Assembly (NCBI GenBank): GCA_951799405.1
Contig: OX637342.1
Location: 5,580,001 to 5,644,000 of the forward strand
Length of the DNA stretch: 64,000 bases
Source: Agapetus fuscipes
Taxonomy: Eukaryota; Arthropoda; Insecta; Trichoptera; Glossosomatidae
Reading direction: 5' to 3'
A program made the translations under genes and the position numbers. Of this stretch, positions 32,701 to 42,912 are shown piece after piece (position 1 is the stretch's first letter; each line of letters opens with the position of its first letter). The notes beneath the pieces are model-generated. The model made no database searches, was not told the DNA's origin, and saw only the letters and a program-made list of their open reading frames with translations.

Positions 32701-33125
32701 ATTTTCACGTCCATACACTCTGAATCTACAGGTGCATAACAGGCCACCAAGAAAATTTTCATCCTGTTTGTTTTGAGTTTAACAGTCAAAACTCTTGGAG
32801 AGATTCTTTGGTAGCCCGTTATGCATCCTTTTACATTCTCACTTATAACCACACCCACACCCTGTCTTTCATTCCCATCTTCCACACCTGACCAGATATA
32901 CAGTTCACCATTCATTAATACTTTTTCACCATTCCCTTTCATTTTTGTCTCTGTCACACCCATCACTTGTATTCTTTTTTCATTCATCACATTCACGATT
33001 TCCTTCTCCTTACACTCATTCATTCTTCTGACATTCCAAGTTCCAAACACCCATTCATTCTCTCTGAGCAAGTTTATGGCGGTTTTTCTGCAGAGTGGAA
33101 CTGCGTTTATATTGGCGAACATGGG
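29756..33125 (-). mobile_element. Full-length RTE retrotransposon with intact ORF
   Basis: Minus-strand non-LTR element: a single 1000-aa ORF (30120-33122), ~110 nt of AT-rich 3' UTR, the ~250-bp tail unit at 29781-30005 and a 3' (TTAGA)n microsatellite at 29756-29780. The short microsatellite tail and single EN-RT ORF are characteristic of the RTE clade. The exact 5' end is not defined; no target duplication was recognised. Truncated relatives with the same tail are at 2424 and 6265. Just left of the tail, a ~60-bp local duplication (ctacctacg-gtacacctatat) is seen at 29670 and 29729. Confidence 0.9.
30120..33122 (-). CDS. RTE-clade endonuclease-reverse transcriptase
   Basis: 1000 aa without stops. 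The APE-like endonuclease occupies about residues 28-265: GTWNVRRMNE, GVTETKM, CYAPVDSE, GDMNGWVG and GSDHYLLCAK supply the metal-binding and catalytic Asn, Glu, Asp and His. The RT spans about 490-780, with GPSAGFDGINGEM-type motif (KNGKSAGFDGINGEML), NFRPISLLS, DLEKAFDSVDR, GVRQGCVMSPWLFN and LLYADDAVL (catalytic YADD near 730). The tail has RWFGHMERMNEERL and GRGRPRKVWMDQI. It nicks DNA and copies its RNA by target-primed reverse transcription. All hallmark residues are present, so this copy may be competent. The start chosen is the ATG at 33122; the endonuclease begins ~28 residues later. The plus-strand frames at 31474-33210 are antisense shadows. Confidence 0.93.
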   Translation of the reverse strand: MFANINAVPLCRKTAINLLRENEWVFGTWNVRRMNECKEKEIVNVMNEKRIQVMGVTETKMKGNGEKVLMNGELYIWSGVEDGNERQGVGVVISENVKGCITGYQRISPRVLTVKLKTNRMKIFLVACYAPVDSECMDVKMRFWNELNAVVRESKKNEYIIILGDMNGWVGTQRDECVKIVGPSGRGVVNDNGRHLIALCAEHSLFASNTWFRHKDVHLYTRQIVGSRTIIDYICVDERLRGAVRDSRVYRGPEIGSDHYLLCAKIMIGEVRKKKRKKKVRKPRIKVESLSDENVKVKYKSEIQKKLSVNELEKNVNEKDIESMWKFMKEGMIECARKVCGETKGGRLKGDAWWNAKVKEAVKVKKECYKKWLNDRNDRKLEDEYKIAKQMAKNVVYESKANEQRKIDEKMNRSFTDSRKEFWRWVGANRNKDSALTTPGIKSAVGEMVWEKDEVCKRWKEYFEGIFGRGERILFRKMTEENEFRILKEEIKVSIECLKNGKSAGFDGINGEMLKAGGECVIDWMYELCKLCVNAGVVPMDWRKAVIVPIYKGKGDKKDCQNFRPISLLSIPGKVFCKVIIKNVILTTSERISDIQSGFMAGRGCVDQIFTLRQLVEKQLSVRRKLFTAFVDLEKAFDSVDRGMLWDVLKAYGVNGALLGAVHANYENSTACVRIDDEYSEWFEVFKGVRQGCVMSPWLFNIVMDKCVRDARLDDCGLMIGESKVSVLLYADDAVLVSDSAVELQTMLSRLNEALLGNYLKLNASKTKVLIFERNEENTNYEFRINGMNVDVVNEFVYLGSKFEKDGRMTGELERRVMKGRCVLGATACIAKNQNISKNARLAVRSGILLPTLMYGSEAWTVNESEISKVHTVEMDFLRSMIGKKRSDRVRNDFVRKECGAKESVKVKIKRSLLRWFGHMERMNEERLTKKVYVGRIDGCRGRGRPRKVWMDQISEIANEWNIQSHNKRRACMKKVMTLEEMKEVCKDRKKWRLICDVGG

Positions 33126-33252
33126 GTTTATTAATTACAAAAATAAATTAATTATATTAAATAATAACAATTATTATATAAAGTGTAAGTACATAAAAAT
33201 GTCAAAATAAAAATGTCAAATATTTAAAACAATCAAATCATTATCATAATCG

Positions 33253-33672
33253 TTAAGGTATTAAAAAAATTATTAAATTATAAATATAAAATAAATCGGG
33301 CAAATATCGGGGGGGAGTCGGCAAGCTCCTTGCCGGAGTAGCTCCTGGCAGGCTGTCCTCGCCCATGCCCGCGTCTCTACGCTGGGCCCTCTTGCCGTGC
33401 AACACCCAGCCTCCTGTAGCTTGGCACTCCTTGGGGCTCTCATCAGAGTGGTCGTCGCAGTCGTCGTCCTTGTCACACACCCAGGTGCAGGGAATGCAGC
33501 GCCCGTTGGCGCACTGGAACTGACGGGCGGAGCAGCCGGTGGTGTCAGATATGTGTCCAGCGCCAGCAATCACGTAACAAGTTCCAGTAAACAGTGCACA
33601 GAACGAAAACACAAACCACATTTTACATCCAAAAATCAATGCGAGGGCAGACTGCCTCTCGTTGGAATACAT
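33253..33672 (-). CDS. 5' exon of an LDL-receptor class A repeat protein
   Basis: From the ATG at 33672 the frame gives a hydrophobic leader ([20 protein letters not shown]; a second possible start at its Met, 33621), then one LDLa repeat. The repeat reads [38 protein letters not shown]: six framework cysteines plus one extra Cys after IP, and the acidic calcium cage (D-x-DDCxDxSDE). LDLa repeats bind ligands in lipoprotein and related receptors outside the cell. After the repeat, the basic, Pro/Arg-rich stretch to the stop at 33253 has no domain and may run past the true exon end. I see no strong GT donor, so the exon boundary is unresolved. The real product (LRP, lipophorin receptor or another LDLa protein) cannot be assigned. 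The intact RTE starts only ~130 bp downstream in the same orientation. Confidence 0.65.
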   Translation of the reverse strand: MYSNERQSALALIFGCKMWFVFSFCALFTGTCYVIAGAGHISDTTGCSARQFQCANGRCIPCTWVCDKDDDCDDHSDESPKECQATGGWVLHGKRAQRRDAGMGEDSLPGATPARSLPTPPRYLPDLFYIYNLIIFLIP

Positions 33673-33696
33673 GTCGAGAATCCCGCTACAATTCAC

Positions 33697-35428
33697 TGTT
33701 CACACTTGAATTTTTGTTTGGAGTAGAATACACAGCTTGAATTTTATTTGGATTTGGAACGCGTACGCCGATATCTAGTATGAATTATTGACTTCAATGC
33801 CTGCATTTTTTTAGAAGTTGCCTGAGTTCAGTTGTAATTATACTGCATGAAGAGGAAAGTTTTATATTTATCAGTTCACTCTGAGTATAGCACATAATAA
33901 ACGTCAATCACATAATCATGAACATATCAATATCAATAAATTCACATTATAATTTCCCTACATTTGGGGAAGCAGGTTGCCGTTCTCAGTATTAAACGGC
34001 AAATACCAAATTTATCAGTCCATCTTCACATCACTATACTTTGTGATTGTTTGTGATATAATAGTGACCCAATATTAAATATGCGCATAATTTCAAGGAC
34101 CTTTCCACCATTTCAAACAAATATCTTGATTTAATCCTTATCTGCTCACTTCTCAGGTGCCAAACAAAACCAAGAAATGTTCACAATACTTCGTACTGTC
34201 ATGTAGGTACCTCCATATATTCCGATAAAACTATTCAATTCACGTAATTTACACTTCTTTCACTCAATAATGTCATAGATACTATTCCAAAAACAGAAAT
34301 TACACTTTAGGAACCGACATCGTCATATATCTGTAGATTTTGATATAGGTTTTGAATATTAAACCCAGACCTCTTTAATTTGATCGTCGCTGCGCGAGCG
34401 CCAACCATAGATCTACTATTTACATAACAGTATTATTATTTATACCAGAAAGTTTCTCTGTAATGTTGGCATTACTAAAGTGTCATCTATGCGCGGGAAT
34501 TGCGCGCAAGAGTTGTTGTTGTTTTTCAGTTTTAGCTCCACTTAAATTATCTCTCAAAATCCGTTTACCAAAAAGTGTTCCGAAAATGAAAGAATAACTG
34601 TTTATTTGTGATAGAGTATATATCTACGTTAAGTTAAGTTATATTACGTTTTAAGTTAAGTTTCATACTCAGGGTACTAGAGTAGACTCCTGTAGATCGC
34701 CTTAGGAGGAAACTGTGATTGCCGAAGCACGAATATGATCACTGCAAGCTTGCGCACAGGTGTACCAATATTTGCTCTGATGTATTGTCGATTATAAAAT
34801 GATGGAGGCATTTGAGCAGATGTAGATTTAAAGAGACTGAGGAAGTAGAAGATTTATTTATATTTTTTTATTTATACTCGTATGTGACCTTTTAACGGGA
34901 CACAATGCACTTTTCTAGTGTAGCTTCTTATTTCCTTAGTCCCGTGTTTTCAACTTCAATAATATTTTAGCTAGCCATTTCTTTCAATTTCAATTTCAAT
35001 CAAGAAACTCCAGTTCGAGTTTACTGAAAACCTAAAATACCTGAAGTGACAAGCACTGTTCTAAATCTTAGAAATGATAAAACAAACAACTAGTAATAAA
35101 AATCTAATGTCTAAACGTCATAAAACTTGAAATCGAAACAAAAAATGTTCCGTTGTTGGCAATTTTGATGTATTCTTACGTCAAAAACAAACAGATGCTC
35201 TCAGTGACTAGATGACGCCATCTTGAATGTAGTAAAAGTTACTGAATATTTAATGGCGAAATTTGGTGAGTAAAATATTAAGTTAAAATTTACTAAACTT
35301 GGCTTTTAGCTAATTTTACTAAACATGAAAAAAACGGGCCTTAGTTAATTTATATCGATCATAATTTTCACCGTATTAGATAGAATACGAATCAAGAAAA
35401 ACTGCAGAATACAACAATTTGAAAGATG
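33697..35428. other. Unassigned region upstream of the LDLa exon
   Basis: Presumably 5' flank of the LDLa gene. No recognisable core promoter. Short repeats such as ttaagttaagtt (34630-34665) and (tttcaa)n (34978-34998). 34475-34505 resembles 3585-3615. At 35320, atgaaaaaaacgggccttag resembles the right end of the GGCCCGG MITE. Confidence 0.35.
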
Positions 35429-35527
35429 GAGAAGACAACAAAGACGATACTGGTTCAAATAGAATGGGAGATGATAGGATCCCACGAATCGATATTCAAA
35501 GGAAGAAGACTTCCGAAGAGATGGCAT
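35429..35527 (+). pseudogene. LINE C-terminal relic
   Basis: With frameshifts the plus strand reads RWRRQQRRYWFK, then RMGDDRIPRIDIQ and GRRLPKRWHDYW. This is the arginine-rich H/R-W-R-R, then GRPxKRWxDDW layout that ends many LINE polyproteins. The downstream gaaagaaggaagaagat tail at 35680-35700 fits the 3' end of such an element. Too short and broken for family placement. Confidence 0.45.
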
Positions 35528-36859
35528 GATTACTGGTAGTCCACCTCACAGAAGACGAAAGTAGCGGCACAACCATATGCTTTCCTTCTTTTTTTGATGC
35601 CACTTCTATCGAAGATCATCACGGCTATTTTGACCTTGGATGCTGCGGCTTGAAACAGGGACAGACCCATCAGATCTGAATGAAAGAAGGAAGAAGATAA
35701 AGAATATTACCATGTGAACAATTTCAAGTAAAACACGGCACATTACATTCATGATGTTAAGTGGATACTTTTCATTTTTGCTTTTAGAAATCGTTGAAAA
35801 GTAAAATGTCAAAAATAGAAACTTGTGAAATAGTCATTTTCCTATCTAGTCAAATACTATACGTTACGTTGTATTTTCTATTTTCTATTTGCTTAAGGCT
35901 TTAGTTCATATTCATTCATGCTCATATTGTGTACTTCAATTTACTCAACAATGCTTTGGAATGCCAGAAGACAATGTTGGGCCCTAGTGAATGTACTCGT
36001 ATTATACGAGTATACAGTCACGGGCGCAGCACTTAGTAAAGAATAAAACCAAAATAATCCGGAAGTGAGTTCACGGATTACATCAGAGAGGCCATGGCTT
36101 CCATAAAGTCGCGCCTCGACATCTCATAACTGTTCAGGAATGACACGGCGATATCTTATACCAACAGCCTGAATGTAGGTACGTCCGCCATAGCCGCCTA
36201 AACATAAAAGCCGGCAGTTGAAGCGGCAACGTTGTGAGTTGATTACTTTGTGGGCCGGTAGCTAAATAAGATTAATTGTTTGGTTTGCGATAACCTTTTG
36301 CGTTATTGCAGTTTTACATTTGTATTTGATACCTAATAGTATTATTATAGCAAAGGTACATAGATGATGACAATCCAATAGAAAATTCCATAATGTAAAC
36401 AAAATAAATAAAACCTTAGTTACAAAGATGTATCAACATAACAGATCTTTACAAAATTGTTAGGTCGAGGGCTCCATTCTCGACAAAAGACAACAATTTC
36501 TAAAAAAATTCTACATTGGGATGAAAAAAACCATGCTGGATTTCTTATTGAACACTTTTATTTCAAAAACTATAAACAATGATAATTTAATTCTGAAAGA
36601 CAACAAGTCGGCCTTTAACCAAAATGACACCAGTGTTTGCATGCTTTTTTATATTTTCTCCTCATGCTACGTTGCCTTTTTACCTCTGTTCAGAGCTTTA
36701 TACAAGTAAAGGAAAGCATAGTTTATGCCCTATACAACATAAGAGTTTATCATACATTTTACTTTATTACTTATATCGATATTATTGAAACTAGCAGCCT
36801 TTGGGTGCGGATAAATTGAATGAATATTGAATGAAAATCAATTTCTCTGAGCTTGGACT
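35528..36859. other. Unassigned DNA
   Basis: No supported gene. 36080-36260 is slightly GC-richer, with no coding signal. Confidence 0.4.
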
Positions 36860-37010
36860 ACACCTCACATGTAAAACATTACGTTTGAAATCAAGCATAG
36901 CTTTGGAAATCGAAACAGCACCTCTACTGAGTGTTTAAATTATGATTAGTTTTTGGCAAAACGCTGTGGTTGGGTTTGAATTTATACATAGTTTTACACA
37001 TAGGGTACTG
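36860..37010. repeat. Foldback repeat FB-1
   Basis: cacctcacatgtaaaacatt, acgtttgaaatcaagcatag, then the complementary side ggcaaaacgctgtggttggg, tttgaatttatacatagttt. A palindrome of ~150 bp ending 20 bp before the element at 37031. Confidence 0.65.
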
Positions 37011-37030
37011 GCTTCGTGATAATTTCCGTA

Positions 37031-37659
37031 TCGACGGTTAAAAGGCAGTAAGGGCATAAGCGACATTTAGGTAAAATATGAGTAATAATACGCTAACTCC
37101 CATACTGCCCTGCTTACCAAAAAGGCAGTATCTGCAAAATGTTTGTTCTGAGATAATCGACTTCAAACTTAGGAATTGTATGATTTTAAGTACACTTACT
37201 GCTAGTCTGTGTGCTTATATCTCAGTAACCATAGGAGATCCTGCTTTTTTACTGAGCTTATTGGATTCAGCGTCGTTGAAAATATGGAAATACATATATA
37301 ACTCAATATAGAAAAAAAATCAGTTACTGCCTTCTTTCTTAGCAGGGCAGCATAGCTCTACCACGATTGTTGTGTTGTTTATGCCCAAGCAAACAACTGC
37401 GTTTTCGAAGTATGGCTTTAGTGTAACCAACAAGATTTTGGCCTTTTTTTGTCCTAAAGGCGCGTGTGACATAATAAAATCGTAAAACAACATTAATAAG
37501 AAATGCCTTTATTTTTTTAAATTTTAGAGCTGTTTTGATTTTAACGATATGATAAAAAATAAAAAAGTTATGACATTTTTCTGCAATCTCAAACTTTAAA
37601 CTGCTCTCCTGAACAATAAAGTTTATGTGGCTTATGCCCTACTGCCTTTTAACCGTCGA
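37031..37659. mobile_element. MITE-B: 629-bp DNA transposon, TA target duplication
   Basis: The left end tcgacggttaaaaggcagta (then agggcataagc) is matched on the opposite strand at the right end by tcgacggttaaaaggcagta (then gggcataagcc): ~31-bp terminal inverted repeats differing by one indel. TA flanks both ends (37029-37030 and 37660-37661). Internal gcagta/tactgcc words repeat near both ends (37120, 37325). The 77-codon internal frame has no transposase motif, so it is non-autonomous. TA duplication suggests the Tc1/mariner or a related DDE group, but the superfamily is not proven. Confidence 0.8.
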
Positions 37660-37661
37660 TA

Positions 37662-39227
37662 TGCACTTTCTGCATTCGTTGCCCATACAGCGGACATGCA
37701 TTTGATATGACACACGAGACTCTAGTATTCATGATTTAACTGAAGGTTAGCATGTTTGTTTATATGAGCTGTCATGGGATATGTAGAATTAAGATGTTGC
37801 TGTAAGTTATAAGTTACTTTGAACACTTCTCTGAAACCCACACAACACATGTCTATTTAAAAATGACGTTCAATATTTCTGGTGTAGTTTTTTGTTGTGT
37901 GTTTTTTAGTAGAAAGCAGATGATTTGCAATATTAATTTTTAAAGCGCAAAATATCTTGATAACATTTCGATAAGTACCAAGTCATCAAGTTTTAATAAT
38001 ATCGCATGAAAATTGGAAAGCGCCTTTATAATTATTCAAAAATGAAATATGCCATTTTTAACGACTTCTTTCATTCGTTTCAGTTTATATTTGAAAAATG
38101 AATCAGAAATCGATAGATAGCTGAGTTTTTTTTAATGAATACTAAAAGTTCTTACAAGCCAATACCTACTCGAGTAAACTTTATCGGAATCTTAAACCAT
38201 ACTACCTGTCCATGTGTGGGAGGCCTATAGACGCCAGTAAACTGTAATGTACGTAGGTATATTCTAAAGACGACAGTGTAATACGTGTATTATGCTAATT
38301 ATCCTCCTATTATAACGTAAAGTTTCGGTCAGATATCGCAGCTGGCGCCATAGCTAATTACAGCATCCCATTGGGCAATGCTGTCAATAAACAAGACTTT
38401 AAAAGATGGCTCCACTAATATGTAAAAAAAGTGAAAATTTAGTGGGCAAACAAATGGGCGAAGATTTCATGTGTTGTTTTATACAGGTAAGTTTTTCTTC
38501 ATTTTGTATTTTTTTTATGAGTCATTCGTCAATGAGTCAACATTCGCATTTCTTTGAAAAATTTCCATCCTATGGTTTCATCAGACTTATTCATACCCTT
38601 ACAATAATATTTTTACCAACCTAACCTTTACAACCCTTTGCAATAGGCGCAAGGTTTATTCGTGATCAATTTGTTTTTATTTAAAACTTTTGGAAAACCT
38701 CACCAGTTACTGTCGTCTATCATTCCATTCCAAGATACAAAATGGTGTCGACTCATAAAATATAATTTTGTACCTGGGAAATTTCGGCAAAATTGAGTGT
38801 CAAAACAGAAAAAGTCTTCAGGGCGGATTGTAAGACTTTATGAACTTTCCAGTAGTATGTTGTAGACTTCTTGTGTAGAGCAACCGCTTCCTGCAATGCC
38901 AAATTTGCTTTGATGATTTCCTACCCACAGCTTGCATAGAAATGATAAGAAGAAGCTATAATATCATGAAGTGGGACTAGAGACATGGATAATTTACACA
39001 TGTCACACAATAAACAATTGCAAATCTGAGATATTATCATCATTAGGGTATTATTAGGAGATAATACTGGCAAGTGGGGGCTAATCTATGGAACAACTGC
39101 GATTTGTGTTTCCACAGTATCATATACGCCCGCCCACATCCGAGTTAGAGGTAAGTTAGGTATCCTCGTTCCTAACTTCTTTAAATTTCAGAATTGACTC
39201 TATGATGTTCAGGCACTGAAGAAATCG
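37662..39227. other. Unassigned DNA
   Basis: No supported gene. The 72-codon frame at 38406-38624 has no domain. Confidence 0.4.
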
Positions 39228-39388
39228 TAAGATGGAGAAGGTTCTGAAGGACCCATGCAGATTGCATGAGCAAAAGTAGGATAACCCAAATCATGGCACA
39301 GGAAATACTAGGCGGGCAGCGTCTATCAGGCCGCCCTCCCAAAAGATGGAAGAACAGCTGGCCTTCTGCATTACAAGAGGAAGTTTAA
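39228..39388 (+). pseudogene. LINE C-terminal relic
   Basis: One frame reads RWRRF, an in-frame stop, then SKSRITQIMAQEILGGQRLS, GRPPKRWKNSW and PSALQEEV before a stop at 39386-39388. It shows the RWxGHxxRM-like box, a KQIMxxxxxGxRxxGRPxKRWxDxW box and an end, so it is the tail of a non-LTR retrotransposon ORF. The following aaagagaagaagatg tail agrees. The internal stop marks it as dead. Confidence 0.6.
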
Positions 39389-40456
39389 CAGTTAACAGAT
39401 CCTTTATATAAAACAAGAGGAAAAAGAGAAGAAGATGTTAAGTCGTTTTTCAGTCAAAGCTTTACAAAAAAAGTCTATCCACACCTACATACATACTGTA
39501 CTTCAAGGGGTATATTAAAATAATAATAGAAATAGTCGTTACATTTCTAAATACTGTAAAAATATAAATTCATGATTTGTATGGCAGTTTAATGACAGTT
39601 TTTTTTGTTTCTAGGAAAATTTGTCCAAATACAGCGAAATCATCCGTACCAAAATGCTTCAAAGTAGAATTAACGAGCAAACGTTTTTCTTACCAAACAC
39701 AAAAATTTCGGATAAATAAAGGTTTTCTTTCGATAAGTTTGAGGAGATCTATTAAACAACTTAATGACAATTGAACCCATTTACAACGTGCCAATAATAT
39801 TGTAAACATTTTATGTACTTACTGCATTTCACGTGTTGTCTTCGAAAAATTCATGAACAGACAATAAAATATCACATGAAGAACAAAAATTATACATTTT
39901 TTTAAGCGCAAAAAAGACTTTGTAGGTCTGCCCAATTGTAGGGTTAAACATCGAAAAGGAAATTTCCAAATACCCAATTTGGATTTACAAATCTATAAAC
40001 GAAATGCTTCGTCGTATTTTCACGATTATGCCCATTTAATTGCCACAAAAAAAACTTATTATTTATCAACGCTTAAATTATTTTAAATCTTGCTTTATAC
40101 ATTTTTTTAAGGTAATTTAATTCAATGATTTGAGAGTTGGGTGTACGTAAGTTTCAATGTATGGTGATGATTAAAATATTAAATCATTTTTAACTGACTT
40201 TTTGTCACTATTAACATGCGTAAATGATGATTCGTAGATTTAATCCATGTGTTCGAACAAATCCAATACCGTGATTTATTTAATATATTTTAGTAAGCCT
40301 TTTTAAAGTGATTTATTGCTGAAAACCGAAGTATGTAAAAAGTATGTAAAGTGTGAAAAAATGTTCACAGGTTAGTACCTAATAAGTTCGTGTAAAAATG
40401 TCAACGTGAAATGAGTTGCACAGAATCAAAAGCGGCATTCTAAAGATTTTTAAATT
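39389..40456. other. Unassigned AT-rich DNA
   Basis: No supported feature. Confidence 0.45.
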
Positions 40457-40713
40457 CCTTCACTAATAGGATGTTATGAAGTTGGCCCGCAACGTTTTAA
40501 AAAACCTGGTTCACTTTTGCCAATGCCAACCCGATTTCAGGGAGCGGCGGCACGAGTTACAAAATTTTATGTTCATGTGAGGTTTGATTTATTTTGTACG
40601 TATGTACAAATTCTGTTTGAGTAAACGCGAATGTGACTGCTTTTGCTTATGCTTATGCATTAAATATGAGCCTTAAATTTCAATATATCTTCGCAACTTT
40701 GATTATCGATTGA
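40457..40713 (+). repeat. RTE-tail SINE, older subfamily
   Basis: cttcactaataggatgttat, ggttcacttttgccaatgcc, gatttcagggagcggcggca, tgagtaaacgcgaatgtgac and atatcttcgcaactttgatt. Confidence 0.72.
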
Positions 40714-41245
40714 AATTTTAGATAGTTTGTGTATTTATACAGTGATTTTTTTTTTATGAGAATGTTTCTTTTTCTTTGTTGCCTTGTCAATTTTGTAACA
40801 GTTGAAAATGGCGCAAGCGAGTCGTACCTACTTGAGGTGAAATAAATGCTCAACTTGTGAAAGTAAAACTCTTTAAATTTTTTATACCTTCTCGATTACT
40901 ATAGATTAGAATAAATAGACTCCACCTTCTTTGAAAATTGAATTACCTATGTTTTTTTTACATGAGTATGTTAACCTTGATTCTAATGTTTGATACCTTA
41001 AACAGAATACTTGTACAGCTTCTGACAATACCTGGCACCACTCTCAACGAAGGAGGTCCCTTTTCATTAGAGAGATTATACTGCACCTAATGATCTATTA
41101 TCCATTGTCACTATTCAATTCGGGAGTCTCAGAGATTTACTTTGTAGCGCTCCAGGGATGAACACTCAAAAAATCATCACATTATTCTTTATTTCTATTT
41201 TTAAATTGAGTATTAAAAATTTAGTAGTTTCTAAATATTTTTGAT
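40714..41245. other. Unassigned DNA
   Basis: No supported feature. Confidence 0.45.
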
Positions 41246-41558
41246 CGTCCGGTCGATAGTTCAGTTTGTAGAGTGTTTGCATTCCATGCCGAGAGCTCGG
41301 GTTAGAATCCGGCTGAGATGTCAGAAATGATATCCTGTTTCCGTGTTTTTTTTCAAACCCAAAATAAAATCCCGGCAAGACTGACTCAGCCTTCACCAGT
41401 CCCCTCGGGAGCTGGGAAACTTTTACTTCAACTGAAATGGTTGGCGTACGGCCAGCCCCCTTACCTGTACAAATAAACAGGTTCCACTCTCCACATGCGA
41501 CCCCTCGGCGGAAAAACAGCATGCCGTTACACTGTATGTACAGTTTAGTAGCGTTATG
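41246..41558 (+). repeat. SINE-1, full length
   Basis: cgtccggtcgatagttcagt, ttgtagagtgtttgcattcc, gagctcgggttagaatccgg, then the body with ccggcaagactgactcagcc, gggagctgggaaacttttac, cttacctgtacaaataaaca and ccacatgcgacccctcgg. The end is ctgtatgtacagtttagtag. Confidence 0.83.
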
Positions 41559-41671
41559 CGGTCAGCCAGAACAAAGACTCTAAAGGTGAAGCATCCCTTG
41601 AAACACATAGCCTAAGACCAAAACCAACAAAAAATAAAATAAAAAGAAATGCAAGATACAACCTGATACAT

Positions 41672-41823
41672 TTTATGAAGGCTGAGTAAACCTGGCCGGT
41701 ATTTTATTTTGATTTTGAAATGAACATCGAAACGAGAAATCATTTCTGACACCCTCGGCAGTATTTGATCCCGAGCTCTCGGCATAAATGCAAGCACTCT
41801 ACCAACTCAGTTATCGACCGGAC
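41672..41823 (-). repeat. SINE-1, left arm of inverted duplication
   Basis: Minus strand: gtccggtcgataactgagtt, ggtagagtgcttgcatttat, gccgagagctcgggatcaaa. It shares private variants with the copy at 42913: aactgag in the A box, one base missing in gcattc-atgccg, and gatcaaatac replacing the B box. These show the two are one insertion that was duplicated. The homologous non-SINE flank continues at 41824-41915. Confidence 0.82.
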
Positions 41824-41915
41824 GATTATATCTTAGACATCCACCATTATAAGCTGCATTTCTCTGTAGAAATGGGTTACTAAAAAAATTGCCGAAGCTT
41901 AATTTCAATGCAATT
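41824..41915 (-). repeat. Duplicated flank of SINE-1 (inverted copy)
   Basis: Minus strand: ttgaaattaagcttcggcaa, tttttttagtaacccatttc, tacagagaaatgcagcttat, aatggtggatgtctaagata. Matches 42832-42912 on the plus strand with few differences. Confidence 0.8.
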
Positions 41916-42061
41916 TCAGCTGCAAAATCTTCTTAGTTTTCTTCCTTTTCTTTTCTTTCTAACAAAGTCCTTCCCTGCTCCACAAATGTGTATTCTTTAT
42001 CGCACACACGCTGCACCAGACAAAGACGAATTTTGAAATATTACCGTATCAGTGTTAGCCT

Positions 42062-42220
42062 TTATCTCAAGTATGAACGCTTACGTCTAAACTCAACCAA
42101 AGCGTTTTACAAAAAAGGGTACTGAAACTAATCAACAGTCTCTAGTGAGCGTTAAATTCTCCATATATTTTAGTAAAGCGATATGTTAGAGTTAAACTTG
42201 AATTCGAGTGGTAACCCTAA
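42062..42220. repeat. Foldback repeat FB-1
   Basis: ctcaagtatgaacgcttacg, taaactcaaccaaagcgttt, then tagtgagcgttaaattctcc, atatattttagtaaagcgat and tgttagagttaaacttgaat. Both arms are recognisable. Confidence 0.62.
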
Positions 42221-42652
42221 TACTCTTGATTAAGTAAATCTGAAAAATGTATCGAAATTAAATCACACACTAGGAGTGCCACTGTATATTTCATACATTT
42301 TCGATTTACGCAATCGAAGGGTGTTTATGTAGGTACATAAATGTTTTTTACTTGAGGTCCGGGTGCGGTAAAGAAGGGAAAAAGAGAAAAATAAAGGGGA
42401 TCCGTAATGAGAGGCCGGATTGAGTTCTATGCGGCTTAATTTAAAAGAAATAAATCACGGCTCATTTACGCGGCTCGCTCCGAAGATCCGATACAGTCAT
42501 TGTTGCCCACCCATAAAACTCCCGGCCAACTGGTAGGTAAATAATAATTCTGTCCGCTCGCGCTGGCAGCACTGCAACAATGGCGGCAGAGATTCGCTCA
42601 CTGAAGGTGGCTTGTTGTGCACTCGCTTAAATATAATTTTATCCTCCTCGAG
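42221..42652. other. Unassigned, small GC-rich islet
   Basis: 42365-42640 is GC-richer than its surroundings (cggctcatttacgcggctcg, gctggcagcactgcaacaat, ggcggcagagattcgctcac). No coding or splice evidence. Possible regulatory or conserved non-coding element. Confidence 0.3.
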
Positions 42653-42822
42653 GTTCGGTCGATAGCTCAGTTGGTAGAGTGCTTGCATTTCATATCGAGA
42701 GTTCGGTTTCGAATTCGAAGGTGTCAGAAATGATTTCCAGTATCGGTGTTTATTTAAAAAAAACCCAAAATAAAATACCGGCAAGGCTTACTCAGCCTTC
42801 ACAAGAAATGAGTACCAGCCAG
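42653..42822 (+). repeat. SINE-1, 3'-truncated
   Basis: ttcggtcgatagctcagttg, gtagagtgcttgcatttcat, gagttcggtttcgaattcg, then atttccagtatcggtgttta and ccggcaaggcttactcagcc. It stops at gagtaccagcc, where the duplicated flank of the next SINE-1 begins. Confidence 0.8.
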
Positions 42823-42831
42823 AGTACCATT

Positions 42832-42912
42832 GAAATTAAGCTTTGGCATTTTTTTAGTAACCCATTTCTACAGAGAAATGCAGCTTAAAATGGTGGAGGT
42901 CTAAGATATAAT
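42832..42912 (+). repeat. Duplicated flank of SINE-1 (direct copy)
   Basis: ttgaaattaagctttggcat, ttttttagtaacccatttct, acagagaaatgcagcttaaa, atggtggaggtctaagatat. Homologous to 41824-41915 in inverted orientation. Confidence 0.8.

Noticed and set aside
31474..33210. Plus-strand ORFs of 153, 64, 102, 69 and 129 codons
   Set aside because: Antisense shadows of the intact RTE ORF.
33273..33726. 98-codon minus frame and 109-codon plus frame over the LDLa exon
   Set aside because: Alternative frames of the GC-rich exon; cysteine pattern and leader are only in the chosen frame.
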